41,746 bases of DNA from Seleniivibrio woodruffii (GCF_029267515.1 NZ_JAJUIS010000009.1:1-41746), one strand, 5' to 3'; counted from the first letter of the stretch, positions 24,113 through 31,711 are shown. Translations and numbers: made by a program. The notes: a model not told the origin generated them from the sequence alone.

Positions 24113-25102
24113 TTAATCAAGCGGAGTTCGCATAGGCATTAAACTCTTCGTGTGCTTATAATCATCCAGATTTTTTTCGTCACCGAATATTATATAGAGC
24201 CGCTCTGGAAACATATTCCTGTAAAAACTTATGCTCTCATAAATTGTTTCAGCGCTACCGGATTTACGTCCGGAAGTAAGCTGGATGTCTCTGTTGTAAC
24301 GCGGGTCGATGAAGCCGGCATCAGAAAAATTTCTGCCGAAAACTTCAAATCCGTTCTTTTTCATTTTCAGAAACCCGTGCCTCTGCACAGAAACTTTTAT
24401 GCTTATATCCATGTGGAAATCATCCGCCAGCTTCCATTCTTTCAGAGGCCAGAGTTCATATGTCACATATTTAAAATGATCAGCGTACTTTCCTTTTCCG
24501 CCCCATTTTTCTTCATATGAATACGGCTGGATATAATCCACCCTGACAGTGTTAACGCCGCTCTCAATCTGTGCCTCAAAGTCGATTTTATAAAGTTTCC
24601 ATGGCTCAGTTTTCTCTGAAAAGAACATATTTGCATTTCGAATGTAATTATCTTTGATCGTACACAGTACAAAGCCTTTCCAGCCTGAGACATTTTTTAA
24701 TGTCGGTGTTTCACGGCATAATTGAGGGTCTGGCAGTTTTGACTCGTCGAAATTTGCACCGAAAAACTCGGCAGAAAATTCCTTAAATTCAAAAACAGTC
24801 TGAGGTGAGACAATAGCCTTATTTGAGTTTATTACTGCGGTGATGTTCTGGACAGCAGGTCCTATGAATGTCATAACAAGATGCTGGGGCTTTTCAGAGC
24901 GAATTTTATATTCTGCACTGACATAGCAATATGTATTCATGCACATAAAATCGAGCTTTTCCGACATCACTGTGAGGTCAGAACCGGCAGGCAGCAGAGC
25001 TGACGAAGGCGCTTGCTCATACCGTACAGGCAGGCGCATATTTGCTTCTGAACAGACAAATGTCATCATAAAAAAGAAAACAGTTAATAGTCTAATAAAC
25101 AT
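24113..25102 (-). CDS. Secreted protein of unknown function
   Basis: 329 residues from the ATG at 25102; a longer in-frame start at 25156 would bury the signal peptide MFIRLLTVFFFMMTFVCSEA. After the signal the protein looks like a soluble beta-rich periplasmic or surface domain with a CMNTYC cysteine pair near residue 55-60 and further cysteines near 130 and 148 that could form disulfides. No membrane helix follows. No family was recognised. It stands alone just outside the toxin-antitoxin island, and its codon use looks somewhat more AT-rich than that of the respiratory operons. Confidence 0.65.
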   Translation of the reverse strand: MFIRLLTVFFFMMTFVCSEANMRLPVRYEQAPSSALLPAGSDLTVMSEKLDFMCMNTYCYVSAEYKIRSEKPQHLVMTFIGPAVQNITAVINSNKAIVSPQTVFEFKEFSAEFFGANFDESKLPDPQLCRETPTLKNVSGWKGFVLCTIKDNYIRNANMFFSEKTEPWKLYKIDFEAQIESGVNTVRVDYIQPYSYEEKWGGKGKYADHFKYVTYELWPLKEWKLADDFHMDISIKVSVQRHGFLKMKKNGFEVFGRNFSDAGFIDPRYNRDIQLTSGRKSGSAETIYESISFYRNMFPERLYIIFGDEKNLDDYKHTKSLMPMRTPLD

Positions 25103-25187
25103 AGTACCGCCGGAACATTTTAGATTAATAATAACACCGGGGGATGAGGGTATCAAATGAAATGGGTGGTCAGGTTGGAAATCAACA

Positions 25188-25242
25188 TGTAGATTTCTAA
25201 TTAAGTTGGTAACTGGAACTTACAGTTCCGACCAATTAATTA
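25188..25242 (+). repeat. Island end repeat A with hairpin
   Basis: The 29-base segment 25188-25216 starts TGTAG and holds the core AGATTTCTAATTAAGTT (25191-25207). It is 25/29 identical to copy C at 27664, and the 17-base core is perfectly inverted in copy D at 27844-27860. Bases 25198-25242 also form a long imperfect hairpin (TAATTAA-TTGGT and GGAACT arms with loop TAC). Confidence 0.75.
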
Positions 25243-25250
25243 TACTGAAA

Positions 25251-25276
25251 TTTTTCTAATAAGTTGGAAACTAAAC
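25251..25276 (+). repeat. Island repeat B (partial copy)
   Basis: TTTTTCTAATAAGTTGG-AAACT resembles repeat A with a two-base deletion in TAATTAAG. Spacing from A is about 60 bases, as for tandem transposase-binding sites at a transposon end. Confidence 0.5.
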
Positions 25277-25286
25277 TAGCCGCTTT

Positions 25287-25556
25287 TTATCTTTTAAGTT
25301 CTTTATAAAAGTTTTCATGGCTACCAATTGAGAGAAGGACAATATTAGAATCATCAAACTGATATGTGACTAAAAATAACTGCTTAGTAATCTTGCATTT
25401 ATAGACAAATATTGATGCCAAATCACCTTTCTTTTGTTCACCGACATAAGGGTCTGCATAAATAGCCTTTATAGCCTCATCAAGTTCTGACAGCTGGTTC
25501 TTATACAGCTTCTTCTTGTTCCTCAAGAAAGTAGGTGTTTGAAGCAATTTACGCAT
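25287..25556 (-). CDS. RelE/ParE-superfamily toxin
   Basis: 89 residues, basic, with the RelE/YafQ-like pattern: N-terminal FLRNKKKLYKN, central YVGEQKKGDLASIFVYKCKITKQLFLVTYQF and C-terminal LLSIGSHENFYKELKR. Members cleave mRNA at the ribosome or poison gyrase; the ending SHENFYKEL is typical of the RelE/YafQ side. Its ATG overlaps the stop codon of the upstream antitoxin (TAATG junction at 25554-25558), the standard layout of a type II pair. Located inside the repeat-bracketed island. Confidence 0.85.
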   Translation of the reverse strand: MRKLLQTPTFLRNKKKLYKNQLSELDEAIKAIYADPYVGEQKKGDLASIFVYKCKITKQLFLVTYQFDDSNIVLLSIGSHENFYKELKR

Positions 25557-25783
25557 TACGCTCCTTCTCCAAACGTATACTCCTCAAGTTCACCTTGCTT
25601 TGCCTGTTCGAGTGCAACAAGCAGATCCTTTATCATGCTGAAATTCAAATCGGGATTTTCTTCTGCAATTTTTCCGATTTTTGCCCAGTACTCTATCTGA
25701 CCACCGACAGAACGGTTCTCCACCTTCGATAAAATCTTAGCAGAATCAACTATTTCATCAGAAATTCTTATTGCGTGTGCCAT
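25556..25783 (-). CDS. ParD-like antitoxin
   Basis: 75 residues: N-terminal MAHAIRISDEIVDSAKILSKVENRSVGGQIEYWAKIGKIAEENP gives a ribbon-helix-helix-type DNA-binding domain of the ParD-like family; the acidic tail (EQAKQGELEEYTFGEGA) would wrap the toxin. GAGGTGAGCA precedes the start. The gene is transcribed from a promoter at 25801-25829 that has a palindrome between its two boxes, consistent with autorepression by the antitoxin or the complex. Confidence 0.85.
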   Translation of the reverse strand: MAHAIRISDEIVDSAKILSKVENRSVGGQIEYWAKIGKIAEENPDLNFSMIKDLLVALEQAKQGELEEYTFGEGA

Positions 25784-25800
25784 TGCTCACCTCTAAATAC

Positions 25801-25829
25801 ATAATATTGCATATCGCAATGAAATGCAA
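25801..25829 (-). promoter_or_regulatory. Antitoxin-toxin promoter with operator in the spacer
   Basis: On the minus strand TTGCAT (25829-25824), 17 bases, TATTAT (25806-25801). The palindrome ATTGC-ATATC-GCAAT (25806-25820) fills the spacer. Confidence 0.65.
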
Positions 25830-25964
25830 CGCTATTATCATTGCATAATCTTCTGAAAGGTTTTGGCGTTTTTTCATTGATATCTCATTAATAAATCTGA
25901 GCCGATTACAATAACACCCTAAGCACAGAACAATAGTACCCAATATAAAACAAATTATTTTGCT

Positions 25965-25981
25965 TATTATTGCCAATAATA
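25965..25981. promoter_or_regulatory. Palindrome upstream of hipBA, candidate HipB operator
   Basis: TATTATTG-C-CAATAATA, perfect 8-base arms with a one-base centre, 27 bp upstream of the hipB -35 box. It differs from the E. coli HipB operator (TATCC-N8-GGATA). Confidence 0.5.
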
Positions 25982-26007
25982 GAGCTTATTACGCATTTTA
26001 TTTCATA

Positions 26008-26036
26008 TTGACACACACAACAGCACCATTTATATT
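26008..26036 (+). promoter_or_regulatory. hipBA promoter, predicted leaderless
   Basis: TTGACA (26008-26013), 17 bases, TATATT (26031-26036). Six bases then separate the -10 box from the hipB ATG (26043), so the +1 should fall on the start codon. No Shine-Dalgarno sequence is present. Confidence 0.7.
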
Positions 26037-26042
26037 ACCTTC

Positions 26043-26378
26043 ATGAACTACTATAACCTAACCGACAAAGCCATTGTAAATGAAATTGGAGAACGGCTCA
26101 AAACGGCTCGAATCAACAGAAATATGTCTCAGGACACACTTGCCGAAAAGTCTGGCATATCGTTGCGCACACTCCAAAATATAGAATCCGGCAACACATC
26201 ATCCAAGATAAGTAATATTATAGCCATAATGAGAACACTTGAGATGCTTGACCAGCTAGACAACTTTATCCCAACGCAGCTTGTAAGCCCCATAGCACTG
26301 GCCGAGATGAAAGGCAAACAGAGACAGAGAGCATCAAAACAGAAAAAAACAAAAAAACAGGATGAATCGGAATGGTAA
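26043..26378 (+). CDS. HipB-like antitoxin, XRE-type repressor
   Basis: 111 residues. A helix-turn-helix of the XRE type lies at about 15-70 (IGERLKTARINRNMSQDTLAEKSGISLRTLQNIESGNTSS), followed by a basic tail rich in K, R and Q. It should neutralise HipA and repress the operon through the palindrome at 25965-25981. The end overlaps the hipA start by seven bases (ATGGTAA), giving translational coupling. The only plausible start, ATG 26043, has no ribosome site and lies at the predicted transcription start. Confidence 0.88.
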   Translation: MNYYNLTDKAIVNEIGERLKTARINRNMSQDTLAEKSGISLRTLQNIESGNTSSKISNIIAIMRTLEMLDQLDNFIPTQLVSPIALAEMKGKQRQRASKQKKTKKQDESEW

Positions 26379-27649
26379 ACGTTGCCACAGTTCATTTATG
26401 GAACAAAAGAATAGGTGCCGTGTCATGGGATGCAGACAGACAGGTTGCACTGTTTCAATATTATCCTGACTTTGCGAACAATAACATTCTCGAGCCATCC
26501 CCTATTACAATGCCCGCAAAAGGAGCACAGAACACAATATACCAATTTCCGGCATTACCCAAAGACACATTTCAAGGGCTGCCTGGGATGCTTGCAGACT
26601 CTTTGCCTGACAAGTTCGGAAACACAATTCTTGATGAATGGCTAAGCAGAACCGGCAGAACAAAAGCCGACATGAACCCAGTAGAAAAACTCTGCTATAT
26701 AGGCAACAGAGGCATGGGTGCTCTGGAGTATTCCCCTGCACTGCACAAACGCACCACCTCTGCAAAAATAGATATCGAGGAGATGACAGCTCTTGTCGCC
26801 GATATCCTCTCCAGACGGGAGCAGCTTAAAACTTCCGCTGATTCAGCAGAGATGATGAAAGATATTCTTACAGTGGGAACTTCCGCAGGTGGCGCAAGAG
26901 CCAAAGCTGTAATAGCCATCAACGACAGAACCGGAGAAATCATATCAGGACAGGTTGCTATTCCCGAAGGTTTTACCCATACACTGCTTAAATTTGATGG
27001 TGTTGACCAATCTATCAACCCGCAAGGATTCGGTCGTATAGAATATGCGTATTATAAAATGGCTCAGGACTGCGGTATCACTATGTCAGAGTGCCGTCTG
27101 CTTGAGATAGGTAATCATGCACATTTCATGACAAAGCGATTCGACAGACAAGGCAACAAAAAACTGCACATGCAGTCGTTATGCGGAATTGCCCACTTCG
27201 ACTTCAATAACCCCGCCATCTACTCATATGAGGATGCTTTTCAGGTAATGAGAAGTCTGCGTCTGCCATATGGCGATGCGGAGCAGATGTTCAGGAGAAT
27301 GGTCTTTAATGTACTGACATTCAACAGAGACGACCACACGAAAAACATAGCCTTCCTGATGAACGAACAGGGGAAGTGGTCTTTAGCTCCGGCATTCGAC
27401 ATGACATTCAGCTATAAGCCCGACAGCATATGGGTCAGCAGGCATCAAATGTCTGTAAACGGCAAACGAGACAACATCACAGAAGCCGACATACTCGCAA
27501 TCGCAAATACGATGAATATCAAAAAGCCTAAGGTTATTTTTGAACAAATACAAAGCGTAGCCATGAACTGGCTGGATTATGCAAAAGACTCAGGAGTCTC
27601 AGAGCCTGCAGCACATGGAATCTTCAAAATTATTAAATCCAAGGATTAA
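26372..27649 (+). CDS. hipA: HipA-family Ser/Thr kinase toxin
   Basis: 425 residues. The N-terminal barrel segment contains LPGMLADSLPDKFGN (about 70-84). The loop GTSAGGARAK at 169-178 corresponds to the nucleotide-binding/autophosphorylated region. The catalytic segment FNRDDHTKNIAFL has N318 to N325 (N-x-D-D-H-x-K-N), and APAFDMTFSY (about 340) is the metal-binding D-x-T/S motif. HipA kinases phosphorylate aminoacyl-tRNA synthetases such as GltX and induce dormancy. All key residues appear intact, so the toxin is likely functional. Its base composition is closer to neighbouring genes than the flanking AT-rich intergenic DNA. Confidence 0.93.
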   Translation: MVNVATVHLWNKRIGAVSWDADRQVALFQYYPDFANNNILEPSPITMPAKGAQNTIYQFPALPKDTFQGLPGMLADSLPDKFGNTILDEWLSRTGRTKADMNPVEKLCYIGNRGMGALEYSPALHKRTTSAKIDIEEMTALVADILSRREQLKTSADSAEMMKDILTVGTSAGGARAKAVIAINDRTGEIISGQVAIPEGFTHTLLKFDGVDQSINPQGFGRIEYAYYKMAQDCGITMSECRLLEIGNHAHFMTKRFDRQGNKKLHMQSLCGIAHFDFNNPAIYSYEDAFQVMRSLRLPYGDAEQMFRRMVFNVLTFNRDDHTKNIAFLMNEQGKWSLAPAFDMTFSYKPDSIWVSRHQMSVNGKRDNITEADILAIANTMNIKKPKVIFEQIQSVAMNWLDYAKDSGVSEPAAHGIFKIIKSKD

Positions 27650-27663
27650 AGAACAACCGCAAT

Positions 27664-27692
27664 TGTAGCATTCTAATTAAGTTGGATACTGG
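27664..27692 (+). repeat. Island end repeat C (direct copy of A)
   Basis: 29 bases starting TGTAG with core TTCTAATTAAGTTGG, same orientation as repeat A and differing at four positions. It lies 14 bases after hipA. With inverted copy D it also delimits a 202-base segment without any ORF. Confidence 0.7.
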
Positions 27693-27835
27693 CTACTACT
27701 CATACAAAACACAAATCAAGCTAATTATGCAAACCGCATAACGCATATTGCATAATTTAAATTTTGTCGTCTTTCATTTTTAATTTAAAGATATAAAATT
27801 GTGCAGGCAACTACAAGTGGTAAACTTTGAAGATT
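27693..27835. other. AT-rich non-coding segment between repeats C and D
   Basis: No ORF. It contains inverted repeat AATTATGC (27723-27730)/GCATAATT (27750-27757) and a pair AGTGGTAAACTT (27816-27827) and AGTGGCAAACTT (27836-27847) spaced 20 bases apart, the latter running into repeat D. With C and D it looks like a short non-autonomous mobile element. Confidence 0.45.
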
Positions 27836-27865
27836 AGTGGCAAACTTAATTAGAAATCTCCAACA
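27836..27865 (-). repeat. Island end repeat D (inverted)
   Basis: Read on the minus strand it starts TGTTGG and contains the same 17-base core AGATTTCTAATTAAGTT (27860-27844) as repeat A, giving perfect 17-base inverted repeats about 2.67 kb apart around both toxin-antitoxin operons. Confidence 0.75.
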
Positions 27866-27963
27866 CCTCTAAAATAAGGACGGGGGTGCATCATCACACC
27901 CCCAGGACAGTATTTCGTGAACTAGTCACGCTTTCGACGCCGTGTTTAAAGGACTTGGCGAGG

Positions 27964-28365
27964 TCAAACGACAGTGAATCTCCAGAGGAGCTGTCTGATA
28001 CGCTCGCAAAACCGCCTGTCATAGCCGTTTAAAGACATACTGTTCAGTCGGTTCAGTCTGTATCTGATGTAATCTTTGAAGCAGCATTTGTTCTCTGCAA
28101 GGAACCTCTGCTTCTGGTCGGCAAACATTCCCGAAGCCGCCATCATAGGGAGCGTAACTATCTGGAAATAAATATAATCCATCTCCCTGTTCGAAACCGA
28201 GTCATCACTTGCCAGATCAACCAGCATATCCATAGCTTTTTCGGGAAGCGCTTCAGGGAAATCATATACCCTGTCTAACAGTCTCTCTTCGGGCGATGCG
28301 ACCTGAATGTCGAAACCTATTTCAGCCTCGAAACCGCCTATCCCTGTTGATGCAAGTTGAGCCAT
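27964..28365 (-). CDS. Unrecognised protein
   Basis: 133 residues from the ATG at 28365, which has GGGGG eight bases upstream (an ATG two codons earlier is possible). It has no signal peptide or membrane helix. The first 40 residues are glycine- and hydrophobic-rich (QLASTGIGGFEAEIGFDIQVASPEERLLDR); the rest is helical and ends in a basic stretch with DYIRYRLNRLN and RRFCERIRQLLWRF. No family or motif was recognised. Not part of an evident operon. A hairpin (GGGGGTG 27882-27888 / CACCCCC 27897-27903) lies past its stop, without a T run. Confidence 0.55.
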   Translation of the reverse strand: MAQLASTGIGGFEAEIGFDIQVASPEERLLDRVYDFPEALPEKAMDMLVDLASDDSVSNREMDYIYFQIVTLPMMAASGMFADQKQRFLAENKCCFKDYIRYRLNRLNSMSLNGYDRRFCERIRQLLWRFTVV

Positions 28366-28503
28366 TTTCATGCCCCCGATTTTTGTTACGCATACTACAT
28401 ATCAAATGGCGTGCCAAAAAAACTGATTAAAAAACGTGCAAAAAATGGAGAAAATTACCTACTTCCGTCATAATAAGGAAAAAACTGCCGGAAAATTTTT
28501 CTT

Positions 28504-28532
28504 TTGACATTTGTGAACCGTTGGGGTTATAA
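28504..28532 (+). promoter_or_regulatory. metE promoter upstream of the riboswitch
   Basis: Perfect TTGACA (28504-28509), 17 bases, then TTATAA (28527-28532). Transcription would begin near 28539, just before the aptamer. Confidence 0.7.
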
Positions 28533-28538
28533 ACTTTA

Positions 28539-28712
28539 ACACACACAGAACGGGAAACGGAAGACGGTGAAAATCCGTCGCGGACGCGCCGCTGTAACCG
28601 GCATTTTTCCTGTTTTGCCCACTGATTTTTCGGGAAGGGCAAAACGATACAGGAGCCGGAAGCCAGAAGACGACCCGGAACTGTAAGGAGCCGGACTGTC
28701 TCGCGTTACAGA
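28539..28712 (+). ncRNA. Cobalamin (B12) riboswitch aptamer
   Basis: Conserved elements appear in order: GGGAA at 28552-28556, GGTGAAAATCC at 28566-28576, the B12-box region GCCGCTGTAA at 28588-28597 and GAAGCCAGAAGAC at 28659-28671. Several pairing segments are GC-rich. Located in the leader of metE, the cobalamin-independent methionine synthase, which many bacteria shut off when B12 is available. Confidence 0.93.
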
Positions 28713-28775
28713 CAGAAGCGCAGAAAACTTCATGCTGTTTTCTTTCGCTCTTCATATGCGGCACAATTTGTCCTG

Positions 28776-28801
28776 CTCTTTTTCAAAATATTTTGAAAGG
28801 A
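28776..28801 (+). promoter_or_regulatory. Shine-Dalgarno-sequestering hairpin of the metE leader
   Basis: The perfect palindrome TTTCAAAATATTTTGAAA (28781-28798) can be extended by T-G pairs into the GGAG ribosome site at 28799-28802. This is a plausible translational expression platform for the riboswitch, since no terminator-like hairpin with T run is seen. Confidence 0.5.
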
Positions 28802-28810
28802 GCGTTTCAA

Positions 28811-31030
28811 ATGCAAACACACATCCTTGGTTTCCCCTCTATAGGTTCCCGCAGGGAACTTAAATTCGCCCTTGAAAATTTCTGGGCAGGCAAAGCGACA
28901 CTATCAGACCTTGAAAAAACCGCAGAGAATCTGAAACTGGAATCATTCCGCACCCAGAGCGACGCAGGGCTTTCCTATGTCACAGCAGGTGATTTCTCCC
29001 TGTACGACAGGATGCTGGACACAATGTTCATGCTTGGACTTGTGCCCCGCAGATACACATTCGGAGATATGACAAAAGCAGAAATGTATTTCGCCATGGC
29101 GCGCGGCGACGCACTGCGCAATCTAGCGGCTCTGCCTATGAAAAAATGGTTCAACACAAATTATCATTATATAGTTCCCGAACCTGACATCACTTTCCGT
29201 CAGGAGCCTGACTTTTCAAAACTCACTTCAGATGTATCTCTCGCTGTTGAACACGGATACGCACCCAAAGCGGTTCTCATAGGTCCCGCAACATTCCTTG
29301 CACTGTCAAACCCGGTTTGGATAAAGAACCGCTGGGAGCTTATGGATGAACTTGCCGAAATATACTGCGCCGCCATCAAACAGCTACCCGCGGAGTGCAA
29401 ATTCATACAGATCGACGAGCCGATACTCTGCACGGAGCTTGAAAAGGAAGCGTGGCTGTCGTTCATTCCAACCCACAGAAAGATAAAGGATGCAGCATCG
29501 GACAGAAAGCTGATGCTGACAACATACTTCGGCGACCCCCTCTTAAACATGACGCCGATATATGAATCCGGGTATGATGTTATCCATCTGGATATAACGT
29601 GCATCAGGCATGATATGAAGGATATCATCAGCGAGCTGCCCGCTCATATGTCGGTGTCCGCCGGAGTTGTCAACGGTCGTAATATCTGGAAAACAGACAC
29701 AGGCAGGGCAAAGGGTTTGCTGGATATGCTGGAAAGAAGGCTGGGCGGAGAAAGGGTTATGTGTGCATCATCCTGTTCACTTCTGCACTGCCCTGTTGAT
29801 ATAAGAAACGAGAACAGACTCGAAGGCACGCTGAAAAACAGCATGGCTTTCGCCGTGCAGAAATGCCGCGAAACCGCAGCTCTGCCGTCACATATGGCGG
29901 GCGCATCCGGCACTGCCGTGCAATACACAGCCGCAAAGACTGAGATAGCAACGGACAGAAGCCCTTATTCCGTCCGCCGTAAAATTCAGGAGGAAACCCT
30001 ATGTCTGCCGCCCCTGCCCACAACAACCATAGGCTCTTTCCCGCAAACGCAGCATATCAGAAGTCTGCGCAGCCGCTTCAAAAGCGGCGAAATTTCTGGT
30101 GAAACATATGAAAGCGGAATAAAAAAAGAGATATACGACAACATTCAGCGCCAGATAAAGCTGGGACTGGACGTTCTTGTCCACGGCGAACCGGAACGAA
30201 ATGACATGGCAGAATATTTCGGTGAAAATCTGGAAGGTTTCTGTTTCCTTGAAAACGGCTGGGTACAGAGTTACGGAAGCAGATGCGTGAAGCCTCCCGT
30301 GATACACGGCGATGTCAGACGTGTCAAACCAATAACGCTGAAATGGATAAAATACGCTGCATCCCTCACTGAGAAACCTGTGAAGGCTATATTGACAGGA
30401 CCCGTAACCATAGCGAAATGGAGCTTCATGCGTGAAGACATCCCGCAGGAGGCTGTCTGGGAGCAGATAGCGCTGGCGCTGCGCGGAGAGGCGCTTGAGC
30501 TTGAGCAGGCGGGCATACCGATAATACAGATAGATGAACCCGCTTTTGTGGAGGCGATGCCTCTGGGCATAGAGATGCACGAACACTATTTCAATGATGC
30601 AGTGCGGTGTTTCAGACTGGTGACATCGGTGCTGAAAGACAGTACGCAGGTGCACACCCACATGTGTTACAGCGAGTTTGACAGGATAATGCCGCACATA
30701 AAAAGGCTGGATGCGGACGTTATAAGCATCGAGGCGGGCAGAAGCGAAATGGGTGTTCTTGAAAGTTTCAGGCGCAGCGGCTATAAAAGCGGCATAGGCG
30801 CCGGACTGTACGACATCCACAGCAGCCGCATTCCCACTGCAACAGAGCTTTCCGGCAAAATAGACAGAATATTGAAATATATTCCGGCGGAACAGGTCTG
30901 GATCAATCCTGACTGCGGACTGAAAACAAGGGGCTGGGGAGAAACGCTGTCCGCACTACAGAACATGGTGACAGCAGCAGTGCTCATGCGGGGACGGTTA
31001 AAGAAAAAGAATGAAAAAGCAATAGGATAG
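28811..31030 (+). CDS. metE: Cobalamin-independent methionine synthase
   Basis: 739 residues (E. coli 753). ATG 28811 follows AAAGGAGCG and gives the family start MQTHILGFPSIGSRRELKFALE. It has the two-barrel MetE architecture: N-terminal homocysteine/folate domain, then a second barrel from TTTIGSFPQTQHIRSLR (near residue 410). Zinc-binding segments are HTHMCYSEF (roughly residues 625-633) and NPDCGLKTRGW near the end. It transfers a methyl group from methyltetrahydrofolate polyglutamate to homocysteine in the cytoplasm. It is monocistronic, with a B12 riboswitch in front and a strong terminator behind, so the cell probably also has the B12-dependent enzyme. Confidence 0.97.
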   Translation: MQTHILGFPSIGSRRELKFALENFWAGKATLSDLEKTAENLKLESFRTQSDAGLSYVTAGDFSLYDRMLDTMFMLGLVPRRYTFGDMTKAEMYFAMARGDALRNLAALPMKKWFNTNYHYIVPEPDITFRQEPDFSKLTSDVSLAVEHGYAPKAVLIGPATFLALSNPVWIKNRWELMDELAEIYCAAIKQLPAECKFIQIDEPILCTELEKEAWLSFIPTHRKIKDAASDRKLMLTTYFGDPLLNMTPIYESGYDVIHLDITCIRHDMKDIISELPAHMSVSAGVVNGRNIWKTDTGRAKGLLDMLERRLGGERVMCASSCSLLHCPVDIRNENRLEGTLKNSMAFAVQKCRETAALPSHMAGASGTAVQYTAAKTEIATDRSPYSVRRKIQEETLCLPPLPTTTIGSFPQTQHIRSLRSRFKSGEISGETYESGIKKEIYDNIQRQIKLGLDVLVHGEPERNDMAEYFGENLEGFCFLENGWVQSYGSRCVKPPVIHGDVRRVKPITLKWIKYAASLTEKPVKAILTGPVTIAKWSFMREDIPQEAVWEQIALALRGEALELEQAGIPIIQIDEPAFVEAMPLGIEMHEHYFNDAVRCFRLVTSVLKDSTQVHTHMCYSEFDRIMPHIKRLDADVISIEAGRSEMGVLESFRRSGYKSGIGAGLYDIHSSRIPTATELSGKIDRILKYIPAEQVWINPDCGLKTRGWGETLSALQNMVTAAVLMRGRLKKKNEKAIG

Positions 31031-31032
31031 TT

Positions 31033-31060
31033 AAAGCCGCTGGGAACAGCGGCTTTTTTT
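31033..31060. terminator. Terminator after metE
   Basis: AAAGCCGCTG (31033-31042) pairs with CAGCGGCTTT (31047-31056) around GGAA, followed by T residues to 31060. The A run on the other side lets it also end the convergent gene, whose stop lies at 31059-31061. Confidence 0.95.
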
Positions 31061-31517
31061 ATAATCTGCCTGTTATGCCGCCGCCCATATCGGCAACGTG
31101 GAAGCCGCGCTGTTCGAGCTGCGCCATATATATCATATTTATGAACAGAAATCCGCTCCTGTTCACCATATCCATAAAGAAGCCGTTCACGCGTCTGTGT
31201 TCGAAACAGTCAAACATATCCAGTTGACTGTGGCTGCATCCGCATATCCTGTTAAGCGCCTGAACAAGACCGGATTTATATTTAGCATTGGGTTTAATAT
31301 ACGTTTCGAAAGCATCAGCAAGATGCTCAAAGCAGGCTTTCTGGGTTTCGTTCAGTTCGCCGCTGCTGTTTCTAAGCACACGGATAGATTCCGCAAGCAG
31401 GAGGCATTTCTGCTTGATCCTTCTGTTTTCAAGGAGTACCCCGCAAACAAACCACGCGCCGAAAATAAACAGCGTGGCACCGATACCCGCAATGGTATAG
31501 CCGAAACTGAACTGCAT
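31059..31517 (-). CDS. Membrane-anchored protein of unknown function
   Basis: 152 residues. One N-terminal membrane helix (about 7-28: YTIAGIGATLFIFGAWFVCGVL) is followed by a helical cytoplasmic region with cysteines in pairs (RICGCSH, MFDCFEH). No family was recognised. Its start codon overlaps the stop of the upstream small gene (TGATG), so the two form a unit of translation. Its stop lies in the T run of the shared metE terminator. Confidence 0.6.
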   Translation of the reverse strand: MQFSFGYTIAGIGATLFIFGAWFVCGVLLENRRIKQKCLLLAESIRVLRNSSGELNETQKACFEHLADAFETYIKPNAKYKSGLVQALNRICGCSHSQLDMFDCFEHRRVNGFFMDMVNRSGFLFINMIYMAQLEQRGFHVADMGGGITGRL

Positions 31518-31711
31518 CAGAATTTTTCCCTGCCGCTGAATGAAAGCGATTTTTTCATAACCTCTTCCATCCCCTTAACGACCTTTTTCAGTCTGCCCAC
31601 CTGTTCGTCAGCCTGAACACCGTGGCGTTCGCAGCTTCTTATGACAAGATGCAGTTCCCTTATGCGTTCCTGAAAATCCGTAAAGTTTTCTGTGCCTTCT
31701 TTCGCCGCCAT
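31517..31711 (-). CDS. Small helical protein
   Basis: 64 residues, highly charged and helical, with a likely coiled-coil stretch (FQERIRELHLVIRSCERHG and VGRLKKVVKGMEEVMKKS). CGGAGCGG precedes its ATG, and its stop overlaps the start of the membrane-anchored protein by one base. The pair probably works together. No family was recognised. Confidence 0.6.
   Translation of the reverse strand: MAAKEGTENFTDFQERIRELHLVIRSCERHGVQADEQVGRLKKVVKGMEEVMKKSLSFSGREKF

Noticed and set aside
25188-25276. Integron attC-like site next to toxin-antitoxin genes
   Set aside because: The hairpin lacks recognisable attC core sites and no integrase is present; transposon-like ends fit the repeats better.
25758-25976. 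72-codon minus-strand ORF with a hydrophobic start
   Set aside because: It overlaps the antitoxin start, promoter and operator, is very AT-rich, and has no supporting ribosome site or family match.
28427-28764. Short minus-strand ORFs of 65-98 codons across the metE leader
   Set aside because: They lie opposite the cobalamin riboswitch, whose conserved RNA elements explain the sequence.
29999-30820. 273-codon minus-strand frame opposite metE
   Set aside because: Antisense shadow of metE; no family features.
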